Below, piece after piece: positions 23,871 to 32,373 of a stretch of DNA of 64,000 bases (positions within the stretch are counted from its first letter, which is position 1; every line of letters starts with the position of its first letter). The stretch comes from Bacteroidia bacterium. Lineage in GTDB: Bacteria; Bacteroidota; Bacteroidia; J057. Location of the stretch: the NCBI GenBank assembly GCA_041391665.1, contig JAWKNO010000002.1, positions 682,001 through 746,000 of the forward strand, in the 5' to 3' direction. The notes beneath the pieces are model-generated. The model worked only from the letters and a program-made list of their open reading frames with translations, was not told the origin of the DNA and made no database searches. Made by a program: the position numbers and the translations under genes.

Positions 23871-25382
23871 TTATATTTTTACATCAGTCACAAACTTTTT
23901 ATAAAGAAAGCGATTCAGTACAATACCTGAAATCAATACGATCGCCCACTGTGTCACAATCGTTGCGTTGCTGTATATGCTGATAAAATTCCAGCTCCCG
24001 TTTTCGTCAAACCAGGGATGGGCGTCATATCCCCGCGACATCCACCAGAGAATGATAATCAGCCCCAGCAATACATTCACGGATATGGCTACAACAAAGT
24101 ACAGGTTGTGTACCCGGAAATCGGAGTCCTGATCGATAAACTGGGTCTTGAATTTTTTGGCTCCGTGTTTGAGTACGGCAAATATGATAAATAGCCCCGA
24201 TACGATCAGCCCGATGCCCCATACCCAGTCCTGGTTGTTGAAAAAATCGAGCGACCAGGCCGAAGGCAACCCAAATACTACACAAAATATTCCCACAACT
24301 ACTGACGACCGCCGCAGGTCAAATCCCAGATCGGTTACGAGTTTGATAAACAACTGTACCATAGACAGGAGCGAACTGAAAGCCGCCAGAAAAAACACCA
24401 CAAAAAACAGCAGGGCAAAATATGCGCCACCGGTGATCTGGGCAAAAAACCGGGGTATAATATTGAATATCAGCGCCTGGTTTCCGCTTTGTAAAAAGGT
24501 AATGGCCTCTGCATCTGAAGATGCCAGGGCAAAAACTGCAGGTAAAATGGCCATTCCCGCCAGCAACGAAGCGGTATTGTCGCCAAATCCGCTGATAAAT
24601 ATGTTGAGGGTAACGTCTTCTTTTTCTCTGGAATAAGCGGCAAATGTCATCATCAGCCCCCATCCGGCGCCGGTTGACCACGCAGACTGGGAAAGAGCCT
24701 CGATCCAGACGGTTACATCGCCAAACAGTTCGGGCCGAATGGTAAACAGATATTCCAGTCCTTTGATTCCATTGCCTGCGTTCAGCGCGAGAATGCCGGT
24801 CGTAATCAGGAGTCCGAACAATACCGGAATGAGAAATTTATTGACACGTTCCAGCCCGCCCTGTACACCGCGAATAAGGAAAAATACGCCCAGGAGTACG
24901 GCCAGCAGATGAAGTCCGACAGTCAGATAACTATGGGAAGAGATTTCGGCCCAGTATTGATTGATGTATTCGGGGTTGGTGGCGAGGTGCTGCGAAAGGG
25001 TAGTGCCGCCTGTCATTGCTGCCCATACATGGGTCAGCGAAAGCCCGATATATCGCAGCCCCCAGGCCGTGACGACCGAATAATAAAATGTGATGCCCAG
25101 GGTACAGAGGGTAATAAAATACCCCATCCAGGTGTAGCGTTTTCCCGCAAACTGGGCAAAGGAGCCGATCACACTTTTTTTATAGGCTTTGCCAATGGCA
25201 AATTCGGCCAGGAGTACGGGCATGGCCCATATCAGCAAAAAAATCACCCACAAAATCAGGAATGTCCCGCCGTATTGTCCGGCCAGACGTGGAAAACGCC
25301 AGAGGTTGCCTGCACCCACTGCCATGCCGAGGGCGGCAAAAATCAACCCCCAGCGACTGCTGAATTTCTCGTTTGAAGTCAT
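23871..25382 (-). CDS. Sodium-dependent transporter, SNF (neurotransmitter:sodium symporter) family
   Basis: A 503-residue protein with about twelve membrane segments. TM1 carries the family signature AALGMAVGAGNLWRFPRLAG (about residues 15-34), including the residues that bind Na+ and substrate in LeuT. Further family features are FAIGKAYKKS after TM2, QSAWSTGAGWGLMMTFAAY in TM6, and FFLAAFSSLLSM in TM8. Bacterial members import amino acids or similar amines with Na+ across the inner membrane. It precedes a small membrane protein gene by 10 bases. The substrate cannot be read from sequence. Confidence 0.92.
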   Translation of the reverse strand: MTSNEKFSSRWGLIFAALGMAVGAGNLWRFPRLAGQYGGTFLILWVIFLLIWAMPVLLAEFAIGKAYKKSVIGSFAQFAGKRYTWMGYFITLCTLGITFYYSVVTAWGLRYIGLSLTHVWAAMTGGTTLSQHLATNPEYINQYWAEISSHSYLTVGLHLLAVLLGVFFLIRGVQGGLERVNKFLIPVLFGLLITTGILALNAGNGIKGLEYLFTIRPELFGDVTVWIEALSQSAWSTGAGWGLMMTFAAYSREKEDVTLNIFISGFGDNTASLLAGMAILPAVFALASSDAEAITFLQSGNQALIFNIIPRFFAQITGGAYFALLFFVVFFLAAFSSLLSMVQLFIKLVTDLGFDLRRSSVVVGIFCVVFGLPSAWSLDFFNNQDWVWGIGLIVSGLFIIFAVLKHGAKKFKTQFIDQDSDFRVHNLYFVVAISVNVLLGLIIILWWMSRGYDAHPWFDENGSWNFISIYSNATIVTQWAIVLISGIVLNRFLYKKFVTDVKI

Positions 25383-25406
25383 AGTGGGCTGAATATAGCG
25401 GGTTTA

Positions 25407-25428
25407 GGGGAATTATGGAAAATTCCCC
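25407..25428 (-). terminator. Perfect hairpin after the polysaccharide operon
   Basis: GGGGAATT and AATTCCCC form an 8-bp stem with a 6-base loop, just after the GT61 stop and before the transporter start. There is no T-run, so it may be a weak terminator or a processing site separating the two units. Confidence 0.35.
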
Positions 25429-25434
25429 CGAGAT

Positions 25435-26703
25435 TTACCCCAGCCCTGCAAATTCAACCGTTGCTTTCAGCTTAGCTATGTCCAGCTCGATATCGGCAAT
25501 ATTGATTTCCAGATCTACGCCTTCTTTCGGACTTTTTCCTTCCCCCAACAAATAGTAATAATCGAGGTTTACGACGCTGGCGAGTGAATAAAAACACGCA
25601 TTTACATACAATGGGCTGAAAAACTCGATGATTTTTGTGCCCGGTTTGCAAAATGATAAATGTGTCAGGCCTGCTCCATGGGGGGCAATAATCGCCTCAG
25701 CACCGGCAAACATGGCAATCTGATCTGTAATAGAAAAGTCTTCCAGTAAGACGGAGGTAAACCCGGCCTTTTGTACATAGTCAATCACCGCGCTTTCGTT
25801 TTTGACTTTTCTGACCGGTGCTTTTGCCCGGCTGATGTAGATTCGTTTGGGCAAATGGGAGGTGTCTTCCGGAATGGTTGGCAAAAACAGGTCGCGCAGA
25901 AACTCAATGGACCATGCGGGCGGATTACCTGTCCATCCGGGCTTGGAGGGCACCAGCAGTTCGTCTACCTTGATATGCGGATGGTCATCGGTCGTAATAA
26001 CCTTTTCCATCGGAACTCCGGCAAGCGCCAGTGTTTCGCGCATAAAGCGGCTTTTGGTGCTATTGACAATCACATAGTCCAGCATATTGCAGTTCATGCC
26101 CGCCCCACGCATAATGGCGAGTTTTGGCAGGATATCCAGGATCCAATGGAAAAACTGTTCGCCTTTGACTGTCGTCAGACTTACGGCTTTTCCCGGAAAA
26201 TAGTGTGCCGGTGAAAGCCGCAACTTACTCATGATGATGCTTTTCCCCAGATCCTCTGCAAACTCATAGGAAATTTCGCCGATAAGTTTGTCCTCAGGAC
26301 TGATGACGGCCATGGAATCAACGTGGCCTGCAAAATTGTGATTTACCCACAGGCGGGCGTTTTTTACCGAAGCGACAAAAGCTGCGGGCGCCTGGTGTTT
26401 ATATTCCTTACGGATTTTCCAGTGTACTTTTGTTTCAAGCGTTTTAGGTTTATTTCGGTAGAGTTTATGTTCCGGAAAAATTTCCTCGACATAGGGTTTA
26501 CTGCCATTTGTACCAGGTTCTTTTGCAAGCCACTCTTTTACGGTGGTGTAAAAGCCTTTGGGCGGCCCGAATACTTCCGAGCTGACCGGTAATTTGCGTA
26601 CAGGATACAGGAGCAAGCGGACGGTGTCCTTCCTTAGTTCCTTAAGTGATCGTTGATAAGGGCGGATGTAAGGTCTTAAGAAGGCTTTAAAGTTTTCGTT
26701 CAT
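25435..26703 (-). CDS. Glycosyltransferase family 61 protein (DUF563)
   Basis: A 422-residue protein. The DUF563/GT61 core begins near residue 180 with GEQFFHWILDILPKLAIMRG, then KPGWTGNPPAWSIEFLRDLF, the strand KRIYISRAKAPVRKVKNE and the donor-binding part MFAGAEAIIAPHGAGLTHLS FCKPGTKIIEFFSP. These are the standard GT61 landmarks. Members transfer pentoses or hexoses to surface or extracellular glycans. Its ATG shares a base with the stop of the preceding sulfotransferase gene (TAATG). It is the last gene of the polysaccharide operon; the sugar is not known. Confidence 0.85.
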   Translation of the reverse strand: MNENFKAFLRPYIRPYQRSLKELRKDTVRLLLYPVRKLPVSSEVFGPPKGFYTTVKEWLAKEPGTNGSKPYVEEIFPEHKLYRNKPKTLETKVHWKIRKEYKHQAPAAFVASVKNARLWVNHNFAGHVDSMAVISPEDKLIGEISYEFAEDLGKSIIMSKLRLSPAHYFPGKAVSLTTVKGEQFFHWILDILPKLAIMRGAGMNCNMLDYVIVNSTKSRFMRETLALAGVPMEKVITTDDHPHIKVDELLVPSKPGWTGNPPAWSIEFLRDLFLPTIPEDTSHLPKRIYISRAKAPVRKVKNESAVIDYVQKAGFTSVLLEDFSITDQIAMFAGAEAIIAPHGAGLTHLSFCKPGTKIIEFFSPLYVNACFYSLASVVNLDYYYLLGEGKSPKEGVDLEINIADIELDIAKLKATVEFAGLG

Positions 26704-27566
26704 TAATTATCGAGAAAATGACCGTAACCCTTTTCCCTGATAAACGCTTCGACTTCCTCGTGGTTGGCGATAAAGTCTGAAAGTTTTTGGGGGGTTACCT
26801 TTTGCAATTCCGTATCTGGCAATTCAAAATCCACCTTCAGGTATTCAGAAAGCTTCTTCAACGTATTGGGGTGAGAAGCGGGATCTTCAAGATCTCTTTC
26901 ATAATACAGCTTAAGGTGAGGTATGCCCTCCAACATTTTATTTTCGCGTGCTGCCGCTCTTTGTACGCCTTCTACCCAGTCCAGCAATTCCTGAAGGTCA
27001 ACGTGCATCTGCTTTGGCAAATCTCTCGTCATGACCGTGGAGTTGCTGTGAAACTGATTTCGGTAACGGGCATACAAATTGGATAATCCCTGCCGCAATG
27101 CATTTTCCCTTTCGAGGTATATGATTTTATACCCTTCTTTGGTGATTTTGCGGAGGAATAAATGCTGGTCATCGCGTTCGTATCCAAGGATTTTTCCTAC
27201 CTGATAAGTGAGGCATTTAAATCCATATATTTCCTTGTTGCCCAGCAATGTACGCACACGCCGGTAAAGTTGGGGGAACAATACCTTTCGGTGATATATT
27301 TCGTTGTCGCAAAATACTTTTGAGTTTGAATTTAACAGACTCACCAGTAAAGTGCTGCCGGATCTACCTGTCCCAAAGATGACAAACTTCTCTTTCGGAC
27401 GGGTTTTCGCTTTATAAATAGCTGATATATATACACCCAGCTCAAACACGTATCCGAAGTTATGATTGATAAAATCATACTTCTTGATAAGATATTCGAT
27501 CTGGTCGCTTATTTTCTTTTTCATCATGACCAGGGGAGAGGGCTTAACCCTGATGGACTGCTCCAT
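26703..27566 (-). CDS. Sulfotransferase family protein (PAPS-dependent)
   Basis: A 287-residue protein. The 5'-phosphosulfate-binding loop FGTGRSGSTLLVSLLNSN is at about residues 63-80, with the 3'-phosphate-binding region in IIYLERENALRQGLSNLYAR near 150-170. The C-terminus has LKLYYERDLEDPASHPNTL and LSEYLKV, typical of bacterial carbohydrate sulfotransferases. It would add sulfate from PAPS to a glycan in the cytoplasm. The ATG at 27566 overlaps the upstream gene by 23 bases; ATGs at 27527 and 27524 are alternatives. Second of two sulfotransferases in this operon. Confidence 0.83.
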   Translation of the reverse strand: MEQSIRVKPSPLVMMKKKISDQIEYLIKKYDFINHNFGYVFELGVYISAIYKAKTRPKEKFVIFGTGRSGSTLLVSLLNSNSKVFCDNEIYHRKVLFPQLYRRVRTLLGNKEIYGFKCLTYQVGKILGYERDDQHLFLRKITKEGYKIIYLERENALRQGLSNLYARYRNQFHSNSTVMTRDLPKQMHVDLQELLDWVEGVQRAAARENKMLEGIPHLKLYYERDLEDPASHPNTLKKLSEYLKVDFELPDTELQKVTPQKLSDFIANHEEVEAFIREKGYGHFLDN

Positions 27567-28755
27567 TGAGTGAAAGGATATTTTGTTTAATATTATTTAA
27601 TTGTACTGCCCATGAAAACTGGGCACGGGTAAGTTCACGGGATTTGTCGCGGAAGGTTTCCCATGTATTCTGACTTACCAGCAGATCTGCACAGTCATCG
27701 ACAAATTCGTCCATGTCCTGGGTATGGTACAGGTGAACACCATTTTCAACGGCCATTCCTTCCGAACCGATAGGTGTGGTAACCACAGGAATTCCCCGGA
27801 ACATAGCATTCATGACTTTCAGTTTTACGCCACTGCCAAATCTGAGTGGGGTAATGAATACCCGGCATTTGGCATAGTAGTCTTCTAGGTCGTCCACAAA
27901 GCCGGTAAGGATAATATCTTTGTGTTTGGCTGCCAGATCTTTGAGTCTCTGGTCAGGAGTTCCGCCTACGATGTAAAACTTCACATTGGGGCGTTTTGCT
28001 TTCAGCTTTTCCCATCCTTCATTCAAAAACCAGATGAGCCCGTCGGCATTGGCTTCCCATGTCAGGGAGCCGATATAAAGCAGGGATTCTTCGGTATTGT
28101 CCCATTGAAGATCTGGCCAGTCCAGCATAAAATCTTCGCCGCAAGGCACAATCTGCTCAATTCTTCCCACATGATTGGTCAAATCTCCCAGAATCACCTG
28201 ATCGTTGGGATTGGCCAATACCATATTTGCCCGTGAGCAATATTCTTTTTCAAACTTCTGAATCCGCCTGGATTCCATGGCGGTGATCAGCTTTTTGAGC
28301 GGATTGGTGCTGACCTCCGAATAGCGTTTCCACATGACAAACTCCGCATTGTGTTCGTGCATGATGGTTTTGGCTTTGGCTTTTTCAGGGATGTATTGAA
28401 ACATCTCATAATGATCTACAAAAACGTATTCGTAATCATCGATCATGGAATTGATTTTATCTGCCACGGTCTGATGATAGTTTCTTACGAGATTGATCGG
28501 TACACCTTTGAGGTAACTTTTGATCACCGTCGAAGGTGTACGCTCTATATTGAGCTCGAAGCTGAAATAATCTTCCAGAGTAACTTTGGAGAGAAATTCC
28601 TGTTCAAAATCAGGGTCTTCCCATTTTAGCAGGGTGACCATAGAGGTATGGAAGTGCTGAGAAAGATAATTGATCAGATTCCATGAAGTACTGACCCCGC
28701 CTTTGAAGGGTGGGTAAGGGAGCTGAGAAGTGATAAAGAGAAGTTCTTTTTTCAT
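27544..28755 (-). CDS. Glycosyltransferase family 4 protein (GT-B fold)
   Basis: A 403-residue protein. N-terminal domain starts FITSQLPYPPFKGGVSTSW, containing the acceptor-site Gly-Gly of GT4. The C-terminal donor domain has YIGSLTWEANADGLIWFLNE, VKFYIVGGTPDQ, IILTGFVDDLEDYYAKCRVF and TPLRFGSGVKLKVMNAMFRG, with the Glu position of the EX7E motif replaced by Lys-Met-Asn, as in several GT4 subgroups acting on surface glycans. It retains sugars from an NDP donor in the cytoplasm. Part of the heptose/sulfate polysaccharide operon, 23 bases after the GT2 stop. The linkage is unknown. Confidence 0.87.
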   Translation of the reverse strand: MKKELLFITSQLPYPPFKGGVSTSWNLINYLSQHFHTSMVTLLKWEDPDFEQEFLSKVTLEDYFSFELNIERTPSTVIKSYLKGVPINLVRNYHQTVADKINSMIDDYEYVFVDHYEMFQYIPEKAKAKTIMHEHNAEFVMWKRYSEVSTNPLKKLITAMESRRIQKFEKEYCSRANMVLANPNDQVILGDLTNHVGRIEQIVPCGEDFMLDWPDLQWDNTEESLLYIGSLTWEANADGLIWFLNEGWEKLKAKRPNVKFYIVGGTPDQRLKDLAAKHKDIILTGFVDDLEDYYAKCRVFITPLRFGSGVKLKVMNAMFRGIPVVTTPIGSEGMAVENGVHLYHTQDMDEFVDDCADLLVSQNTWETFRDKSRELTRAQFSWAVQLNNIKQNILSLNGAVHQG

Positions 28756-28778
28756 TCCGGGAAATGATTATTGACAGG

Positions 28779-29669
28779 TTAATGAACCGCAGGCTTTCCG
28801 CCTGAAATTCTGAATGTAAAGGAGGTTACCAGCATGTCCACATATGGCTTGATCCATAGGAGGAGCCATAAAAGCCCGCCGTGTCTGCGTACATAAAAAA
28901 ACCAGTCCTTTTTGATATATCCTTTTACTGAATGGAAGTCGCGCAGGCGCTCCTTCAGGGGCAGGGTTCTGTCTGTCCAGCGCTCTGCGGTCGGATTGCT
29001 TTCGCAAGTGCCTATATAGCCAGCGGCAAGCCAGACGGTACAACCTTTTTTGCGGGCGCGAAGCCCATAATCCGGATCGCCCCAGCGATGGGTATAGTAG
29101 GGCTCTATATTGCCCACTTTTTCTGCTACCGATCGCGGTATCAGCACGCAGTTGCCTGTGTTGGTCGTGCATTCCCTGGGTTCATCGCCGGGTGCTACCG
29201 GAAGCATTTTCAGCGTCCAGAGGCTCACGCGCTTAAATCCTCCATAACTAAACTCTCCGGTGCGGGGGTCTGCGGTTCCGCCAAGTACCATACTCGTTGG
29301 ATGGCCCTGCACGGTCAGCCAGGTATCAGTTTCCAGCAGCCTGCGGATGGCATCTGCATAAAGAAATGTGTCGTCGTTGAGCCAGAGATAAAAATCAAGG
29401 TTGTGCTTCAGGGCTTCGCCGTAGGCGAGATTCATGCCGCCGTTCCAAAACAGGGACCCGTTGCCTTCCAGTACATGTACTTCCGGAAATCGGTTGCGAA
29501 CCGCGTCAGCAGTACCGTCTGTACTTCCGTCATCGGTCATGAATACTTCGAGGTCAAATATTTCCCCAAGGCCTTCCTGGGCATATACATTTTCCAGACA
29601 GGTAAGGGTTTTGTCCCTGCGGTTGTAGCAGGTCATTACTACGCCTAAAGTTTTTCTTTCTTTTATCAT
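28779..29669 (-). CDS. Glycosyltransferase family 2 protein (rhamnosyltransferase-like)
   Basis: A 296-residue GT-A fold enzyme. It begins GVVMTCYNRRDKTLTCLENV, followed by FMTDDGSTDGTADAV, GNGSLFWNGGMNLAYGEAL and the metal-binding LWLNDDTFLY (about residues 97-106), then GNCVLIPRSVAEKVG and HRWGDPDYGLRARKKG near 190-205. The layout matches GT2 enzymes close to the rhamnosyltransferase group. Membrane-embedded segments are absent except a hydrophobic patch near the C-terminus. Its ATG overlaps the stop of the upstream sulfotransferase gene by one base (29669), implying coupled translation. The donor sugar is not determinable. Confidence 0.88.
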   Translation of the reverse strand: MIKERKTLGVVMTCYNRRDKTLTCLENVYAQEGLGEIFDLEVFMTDDGSTDGTADAVRNRFPEVHVLEGNGSLFWNGGMNLAYGEALKHNLDFYLWLNDDTFLYADAIRRLLETDTWLTVQGHPTSMVLGGTADPRTGEFSYGGFKRVSLWTLKMLPVAPGDEPRECTTNTGNCVLIPRSVAEKVGNIEPYYTHRWGDPDYGLRARKKGCTVWLAAGYIGTCESNPTAERWTDRTLPLKERLRDFHSVKGYIKKDWFFYVRRHGGLLWLLLWIKPYVDMLVTSFTFRISGGKPAVH

Positions 29670-30526
29670 CAGTTGTATATCGGATAATTCAACAGCCTTG
29701 TCACACTGTTGCGAATGTTTTTGCCATGTTGTTTCTGCTTACTTCTCCGCAGTTTGATCCTGGGATCGATACGCATACTGTTCCCTTCAAAAAGCTCGCC
29801 AACCTGCAGATAATCGTTGTTTTTTATTTTTGTAATCGCTTCTGACAGGTCTACGGAAAGCTCCCGCTGTATCACTTCCATCACGTTCTCCGGACTTTCT
29901 ATAAAATCTTCGTATTTAATCTCCAGTACCCGGTGTTTTTTGCGCAGTCGGTTGATCACAATCTTACACAGTCCGTTCACCAGGAAATAGTACAGATTGG
30001 CCGCCAGCCAGCCTTTGGGGGGAAGATATACATCGGTTTTTGCGAAGGATTCCACTACACTGATCGGATCTCTTTTGAGATAAATATAGTTAATCTCAAA
30101 GGGAAGGGCGTCTGAAATACCGAGCGCCCGTCCCGGATATTTGGACGAATCCACTACAATGGACTCATCAATCGAATCAAAGAGCTTGGTGTAAAAATCG
30201 CGAAGAAACTGCTGATACTCTGCATACTTTGCTTTTCTGGAAGCGCCCAGCAGCCTTTTGACGAGACCTTTGTGATACTCAAACTCGTCGTGAAGTATGG
30301 CTTGTTTTTTCAGGTTGTGGTTTTTTTGGAATTCTTCGGTAAAGCTGCTCCAAAAAACCAGCCTTTCGGGTGCATGCTGAAATCCGGTAGGAATGCCTTC
30401 CCGCACAGGGTAGCGGTTAAGCTCCCCGCAACTGAAGACATCTCCGGCATTGCCAAGCGCTACATCCAGAAGGGTTGTTCCGCTTCTTCCTGCACCGATA
30501 ATATAAATAATTTTCTTCTGACTCAT
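29669..30526 (-). CDS. Sulfotransferase family protein (PAPS-dependent)
   Basis: A 285-residue protein. The PAPS-binding loop IYIIGAGRSGTTLLDVALGN is right at the N-terminus (about 7-26). SSKYPGRALG near 125 and NYIYLKRDPISVVESFAKT near 145-160 hold the 3'-phosphate contacts. The later KYEDFIESPENVMEVIQREL is typical of the sulfotransferase fold. It would act in the cytoplasm on a nascent or lipid-linked saccharide. It lies 8 bases after gmhB and overlaps the GT2 gene by one base, so it is firmly embedded in the operon. Confidence 0.83.
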   Translation of the reverse strand: MSQKKIIYIIGAGRSGTTLLDVALGNAGDVFSCGELNRYPVREGIPTGFQHAPERLVFWSSFTEEFQKNHNLKKQAILHDEFEYHKGLVKRLLGASRKAKYAEYQQFLRDFYTKLFDSIDESIVVDSSKYPGRALGISDALPFEINYIYLKRDPISVVESFAKTDVYLPPKGWLAANLYYFLVNGLCKIVINRLRKKHRVLEIKYEDFIESPENVMEVIQRELSVDLSEAITKIKNNDYLQVGELFEGNSMRIDPRIKLRRSKQKQHGKNIRNSVTRLLNYPIYN

Positions 30527-30534
30527 TTCGGCTT

Positions 30535-31113
30535 TTATTTATTGCCTAGCCATTTGGCAAATTCATATAAACTAGTTACTTGTAAATCTATGAGTGGCAG
30601 ATACTCCTCCCGTATATTTTGGTCTGATACCCAGGCTGTTTTTGTCCCTGCATTTCTGCCAAATTTCATGTCGGAAATGGCATCTCCGATCATCAAAGAA
30701 CGACTTAAATCTATCTCGGGGAAATCAGCTTTTGCTTTCAGCGCCATACCAGGTTTGGGCTTTCTGCACCCTTCGTGGTCATTTTCTTCCAGATTCGGAC
30801 AGTAGTAGATCCTGTCTATCCGGCCTCCTGCTGCTTGTATTTCGTCCATCATCTGCGAATGGATTTCAAGCAAAGTAGCTTCGGTCATCATTTTTCTTCC
30901 TACCCCACGCTGGTTGGTGACAATGATCATTCTGCTAAAATGATCTTTTAAATATTTCAATCCTTCCAAAGAACCGGGAATAAAAATAAATTCCTCCCAC
31001 GTTTTTACATAGTCATCGTCTCGTTTTTGGTTGATAACACCGTCCCGATCGATAAATAGCGTCCATGAATGGTCAATATGTTCTGGCAGCAAGCTCTCTT
31101 TGAGATCGTTCAT
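30535..31113 (-). CDS. gmhB: D-glycero-D-manno-heptose 1,7-bisphosphate 7-phosphatase
   Basis: A 192-residue HAD-superfamily IIIA phosphatase. The nucleophile motif is LFIDRDGVINQK (Asp pair at about residues 21-23), motif II IIVTNQRGVGRK, and motif III/IV KPKPGMALKAK with SLMIGDAISDMKFGRNAG. It removes the 7-phosphate from heptose bisphosphate, the third step towards GDP-heptose. The zinc loop is reduced: CPNLEENDHEGCRKP has two Cys and one His rather than the full C-x-H...C-x-C set. The start overlaps the hddC end by 41 bases; no later Met precedes the catalytic motif. Context with gmhA, hddA and hddC makes the assignment secure. Confidence 0.87.
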   Translation of the reverse strand: MNDLKESLLPEHIDHSWTLFIDRDGVINQKRDDDYVKTWEEFIFIPGSLEGLKYLKDHFSRMIIVTNQRGVGRKMMTEATLLEIHSQMMDEIQAAGGRIDRIYYCPNLEENDHEGCRKPKPGMALKAKADFPEIDLSRSLMIGDAISDMKFGRNAGTKTAWVSDQNIREEYLPLIDLQVTSLYEFAKWLGNK

Positions 31114-31777
31114 AATCCTGGGGAATACCTATGTCGATAAAGTAAACATCAAAAGCCAGACCAAAGAAGCGTTTTTGGGGGAATAAACTTTCCAGTACGT
31201 CTTTTTCGAAGGAGAATTTTTGGGGGAATAAGTCGTTGGTTATCAATTCCTTTTTGAACAGATAAATCCCTCCGTTGATCATCCCTACAGATTTGTACGC
31301 TTTTTCTTCAAAGCCTGTCACTTGTCCTGCTTCATCGATTTGTACGGTACCATACCGGTCAAAATCGCGCATTTCTTTCAGTGCAAGCACAAGATCTGCG
31401 TCCTTTTTCTGGTAATATTGGTAGAGTTGCTGTACGTCAACCCCAAAAAAAGTATCGCCGTTTAGTACCAGTGCATCATTTCGGTCGAGCATCTCGCAGG
31501 CTTGTTTGATGCCTCCTCCGGTGCCAAGTGCTTCTTCTTCAACGGAGTACCGCAGGCTGATATTTTTGTATTTTTCTCCGAAATAGTCAACAATTACTTC
31601 CCGCTTATACCCGACGGCCAGGACGACGGTCTCGACGCCCTGTTCGTTGAGTTCGTCCAGAAGATAAGCCAGAAATGGCCGACCGTTGACCTCCGCCATG
31701 GGCTTGGGTACATCGGCTACCACTGACCTGAGTCTGGTTCCCATTCCTCCCGCAAGTACGATTGCTTCTTTTATCAT
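31073..31777 (-). CDS. hddC: D-glycero-alpha-D-manno-heptose 1-phosphate guanylyltransferase (NTP-transferase family)
   Basis: A 234-residue nucleotidyltransferase. The signature AIVLAGGMGTRLRSVVADVP plus KPMAEVNGRPF is at residues 5-34, EEALGTGGGI near 83 and the metal-binding VLNGDTFFGVD near 104. The C-terminal VYFIDIGIPQDYERSQREL is the usual family end. It would charge heptose 1-phosphate with GTP to give GDP-D-glycero-alpha-D-manno-heptose. Naming as HddC rests on the contiguous gmhA, hddA and gmhB; by sequence alone glucose-1-phosphate or mannose-1-phosphate transferases look similar. Overlaps gmhB by 41 bases. Confidence 0.85.
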   Translation of the reverse strand: MIKEAIVLAGGMGTRLRSVVADVPKPMAEVNGRPFLAYLLDELNEQGVETVVLAVGYKREVIVDYFGEKYKNISLRYSVEEEALGTGGGIKQACEMLDRNDALVLNGDTFFGVDVQQLYQYYQKKDADLVLALKEMRDFDRYGTVQIDEAGQVTGFEEKAYKSVGMINGGIYLFKKELITNDLFPQKFSFEKDVLESLFPQKRFFGLAFDVYFIDIGIPQDYERSQRELAARTY

Positions 31778-31782
31778 AAGTA

Positions 31783-32373
31783 CTACTGGCTGACAGCTGA
31801 TGGTTGAAAGAGTGCTGCTTCTACTAATTCACAAATAATATGGCCCAACATCATATGGCATTCCTGGATACGTGGGGTGTCTTTGGAAGGAATGTCAATC
31901 AGGTAATCTGCGGCCTCCTTCATCAGGCCCCCGCCTTCTCCTGTCATCGCTACGATGATCATCCCGTTTTCTTTTCCCTGCTCAAAAGCGCGGACCACGT
32001 TTTTGGAGTTGCCGGAAGTCGAAAGTCCTACCAATACATCTCCTTCACGGCCTTTGGCTTTGATCAGGCGGCTGTAGATTTGTTCGTAAGAATAATCATT
32101 GGCAACCGCAGTAATATAGGAGGTGTTGACATGAAGCGCTTCTGAAAAAAGCGGGTCGCGGTCAAAATAAAATCTTCCTGAAAATTCTGCTGCGAGGTGT
32201 TGTGCGTCGGCAGCGCTGCCGCCATTTCCGCAAAACAGTACTTTTTTATCGTTGCGGAAAGCCTCTGTAATGACATTGGCTACTTGTTCGACTATGCTGA
32301 GCAATGATTCATCAGCGAGAACGGCTTGTTTGACACTGATGGAATTCGCGATGACTTCTTTGATTCTGTTCAT
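31783..32373 (-). CDS. gmhA: D-sedoheptulose 7-phosphate isomerase
   Basis: A SIS-domain protein of about 196 residues. Key stretches are VLFCGNGGSAADAQHLAAEF (about residues 46-65), the substrate loop LSTSGNSKNVVRA and TPRIQECHMMLGHIICELVE near the end with the catalytic Glu and His. It converts sedoheptulose 7-phosphate to D-glycero-D-manno-heptose 7-phosphate, the entry to the pathway. The ATG at 32373 overlaps the hddA stop as ATGA; an in-frame ATG at 32385 would add MDSQ. Followed by hddC after 5 bases. Confidence 0.92.
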   Translation of the reverse strand: MNRIKEVIANSISVKQAVLADESLLSIVEQVANVITEAFRNDKKVLFCGNGGSAADAQHLAAEFSGRFYFDRDPLFSEALHVNTSYITAVANDYSYEQIYSRLIKAKGREGDVLVGLSTSGNSKNVVRAFEQGKENGMIIVAMTGEGGGLMKEAADYLIDIPSKDTPRIQECHMMLGHIICELVEAALFQPSAVSQ

